This document shows positions 22,093 to 22,229 of a stretch of DNA of 22,229 bases, in pieces. How positions within the stretch are numbered: position 1 is the first letter of the stretch; each line of letters begins with the position of its first letter. Source of the stretch: JAHWJR01 sp035942035 (lineage in GTDB: Bacteria > Actinomycetota > Acidimicrobiia > Acidimicrobiales > CADCSY01). The translations under genes were made by a program, and so were the position numbers. The notes beneath the pieces are model-generated. The model worked only from the letters and a program-made list of their open reading frames with translations, ran no database searches and was not told the origin of the DNA. The DNA lies in assembly GCA_035942035.1 (NCBI GenBank), contig DASZDK010000079.1, positions 1 to 22,229 of the forward strand. Reading direction: 5' to 3'.

Positions 22093-22229
22093 CTACCGGC
22101 GGGTCGCCAGGTCGTAGACCCGCCGACGAGGGACCTCGTAGACCGACGCCACCTCGGCCACCGCGTCCCGGGTGGAGAGGCCGTCGGCCCGCAGGCGGTG
22201 CAGGGCGCCGGACAGCTCGTCGTCGGTGG
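22093..22229 (-). CDS. rsmI: C-terminal end of 16S rRNA 2'-O-methyltransferase RsmI (partial)
   Basis: The last 44 codons of a minus-strand gene that begins beyond the window. They read TDDELSGALHRLRADGLSTR, then DAVAEVASVYEVPRRRVYDL, and end ATRR. This is the C-terminal helical (HTH-like) tail of RsmI, which 2'-O-methylates C1402 of 16S rRNA: a helix with GLSxxDAV, then PRRRVYxLA. rsmI commonly lies close to metG in actinobacteria, which supports the call. The SAM-binding part is not visible. Confidence 0.8.
   Translation of the reverse strand, partial: TDDELSGALHRLRADGLSTRDAVAEVASVYEVPRRRVYDLATRR

Noticed and set aside
21333..22117. Plus-strand frames in the rmuC-rsmI interval
   Set aside because: Arg/Ser/Pro-rich shadows of the membrane protein gene, with no ribosome site or domain.

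Overview
The window is GC-rich (roughly 70% by eye) and nearly all coding. The gene content and order point to an actinobacterium. One run reads metG, tatD, a secreted wall protein, rsmA, ispE. A second reads glmU, prs, rplY (CTC type), pth, mfd, mazG, eno, ftsB. These are two housekeeping clusters I know from Actinobacteria. A 32-residue bS22-type ribosomal protein and a decayed DUF222/HNH (13E12-type) gene fit the same group. An Acidimicrobiia-like lineage is possible, but that is an inference and I cannot place the organism further.

Layout. Bases 1-448 hold the 3' half of a DUF222/HNH gene on the minus strand, broken by two frameshifts. A 40-bp near-perfect palindrome with two inverted DnaA-box-like sequences follows. 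An aldehyde dehydrogenase resembling non-phosphorylating GAPN lies on the plus strand (619-2133). From 14214 down to 2153 the minus strand is one long gene train: glmU, prs, rplY, pth, mfd, a parvulin-type lipoprotein, a YabN/MazG fusion, a small membrane protein, eno and ftsB. Only a small proline-rich plus-strand ORF (3910-4083) interrupts it. A tRNA-Gln(UUG) precedes glmU, diverging from the tiny bS22 gene. From 19117 down to 14504 runs metG-tatD-rlpA-like-rsmA-ispE. A primary-like group 2 sigma factor gene diverges from metG and has a textbook SigR/SigH-type promoter upstream. It converges on rmuC. A small membrane protein gene and the 3' end of rsmI close the window.

Functions. The genes cover translation (metG, rsmA, rsmI, prs, rplY, pth, bS22, tRNA-Gln), envelope building (glmU, ispE, ftsB, the RlpA-like protein, the parvulin lipoprotein), DNA maintenance (mfd, rmuC, tatD), nucleotide-pool cleaning (mazG), glycolysis (eno, the GAPN-like enzyme) and stress transcription (sigma factor). 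I see no phage, CRISPR, transposase, or toxin or defence island.

The points most worth a second look are these: a GlmU that stops before its acetyltransferase active site, the SigR-type promoter in front of the sigma factor gene, the DnaA-box palindrome, and a MazG fusion whose second pyrophosphatase domain has lost its acidic residues. The rest of the window looks like ordinary core genome.
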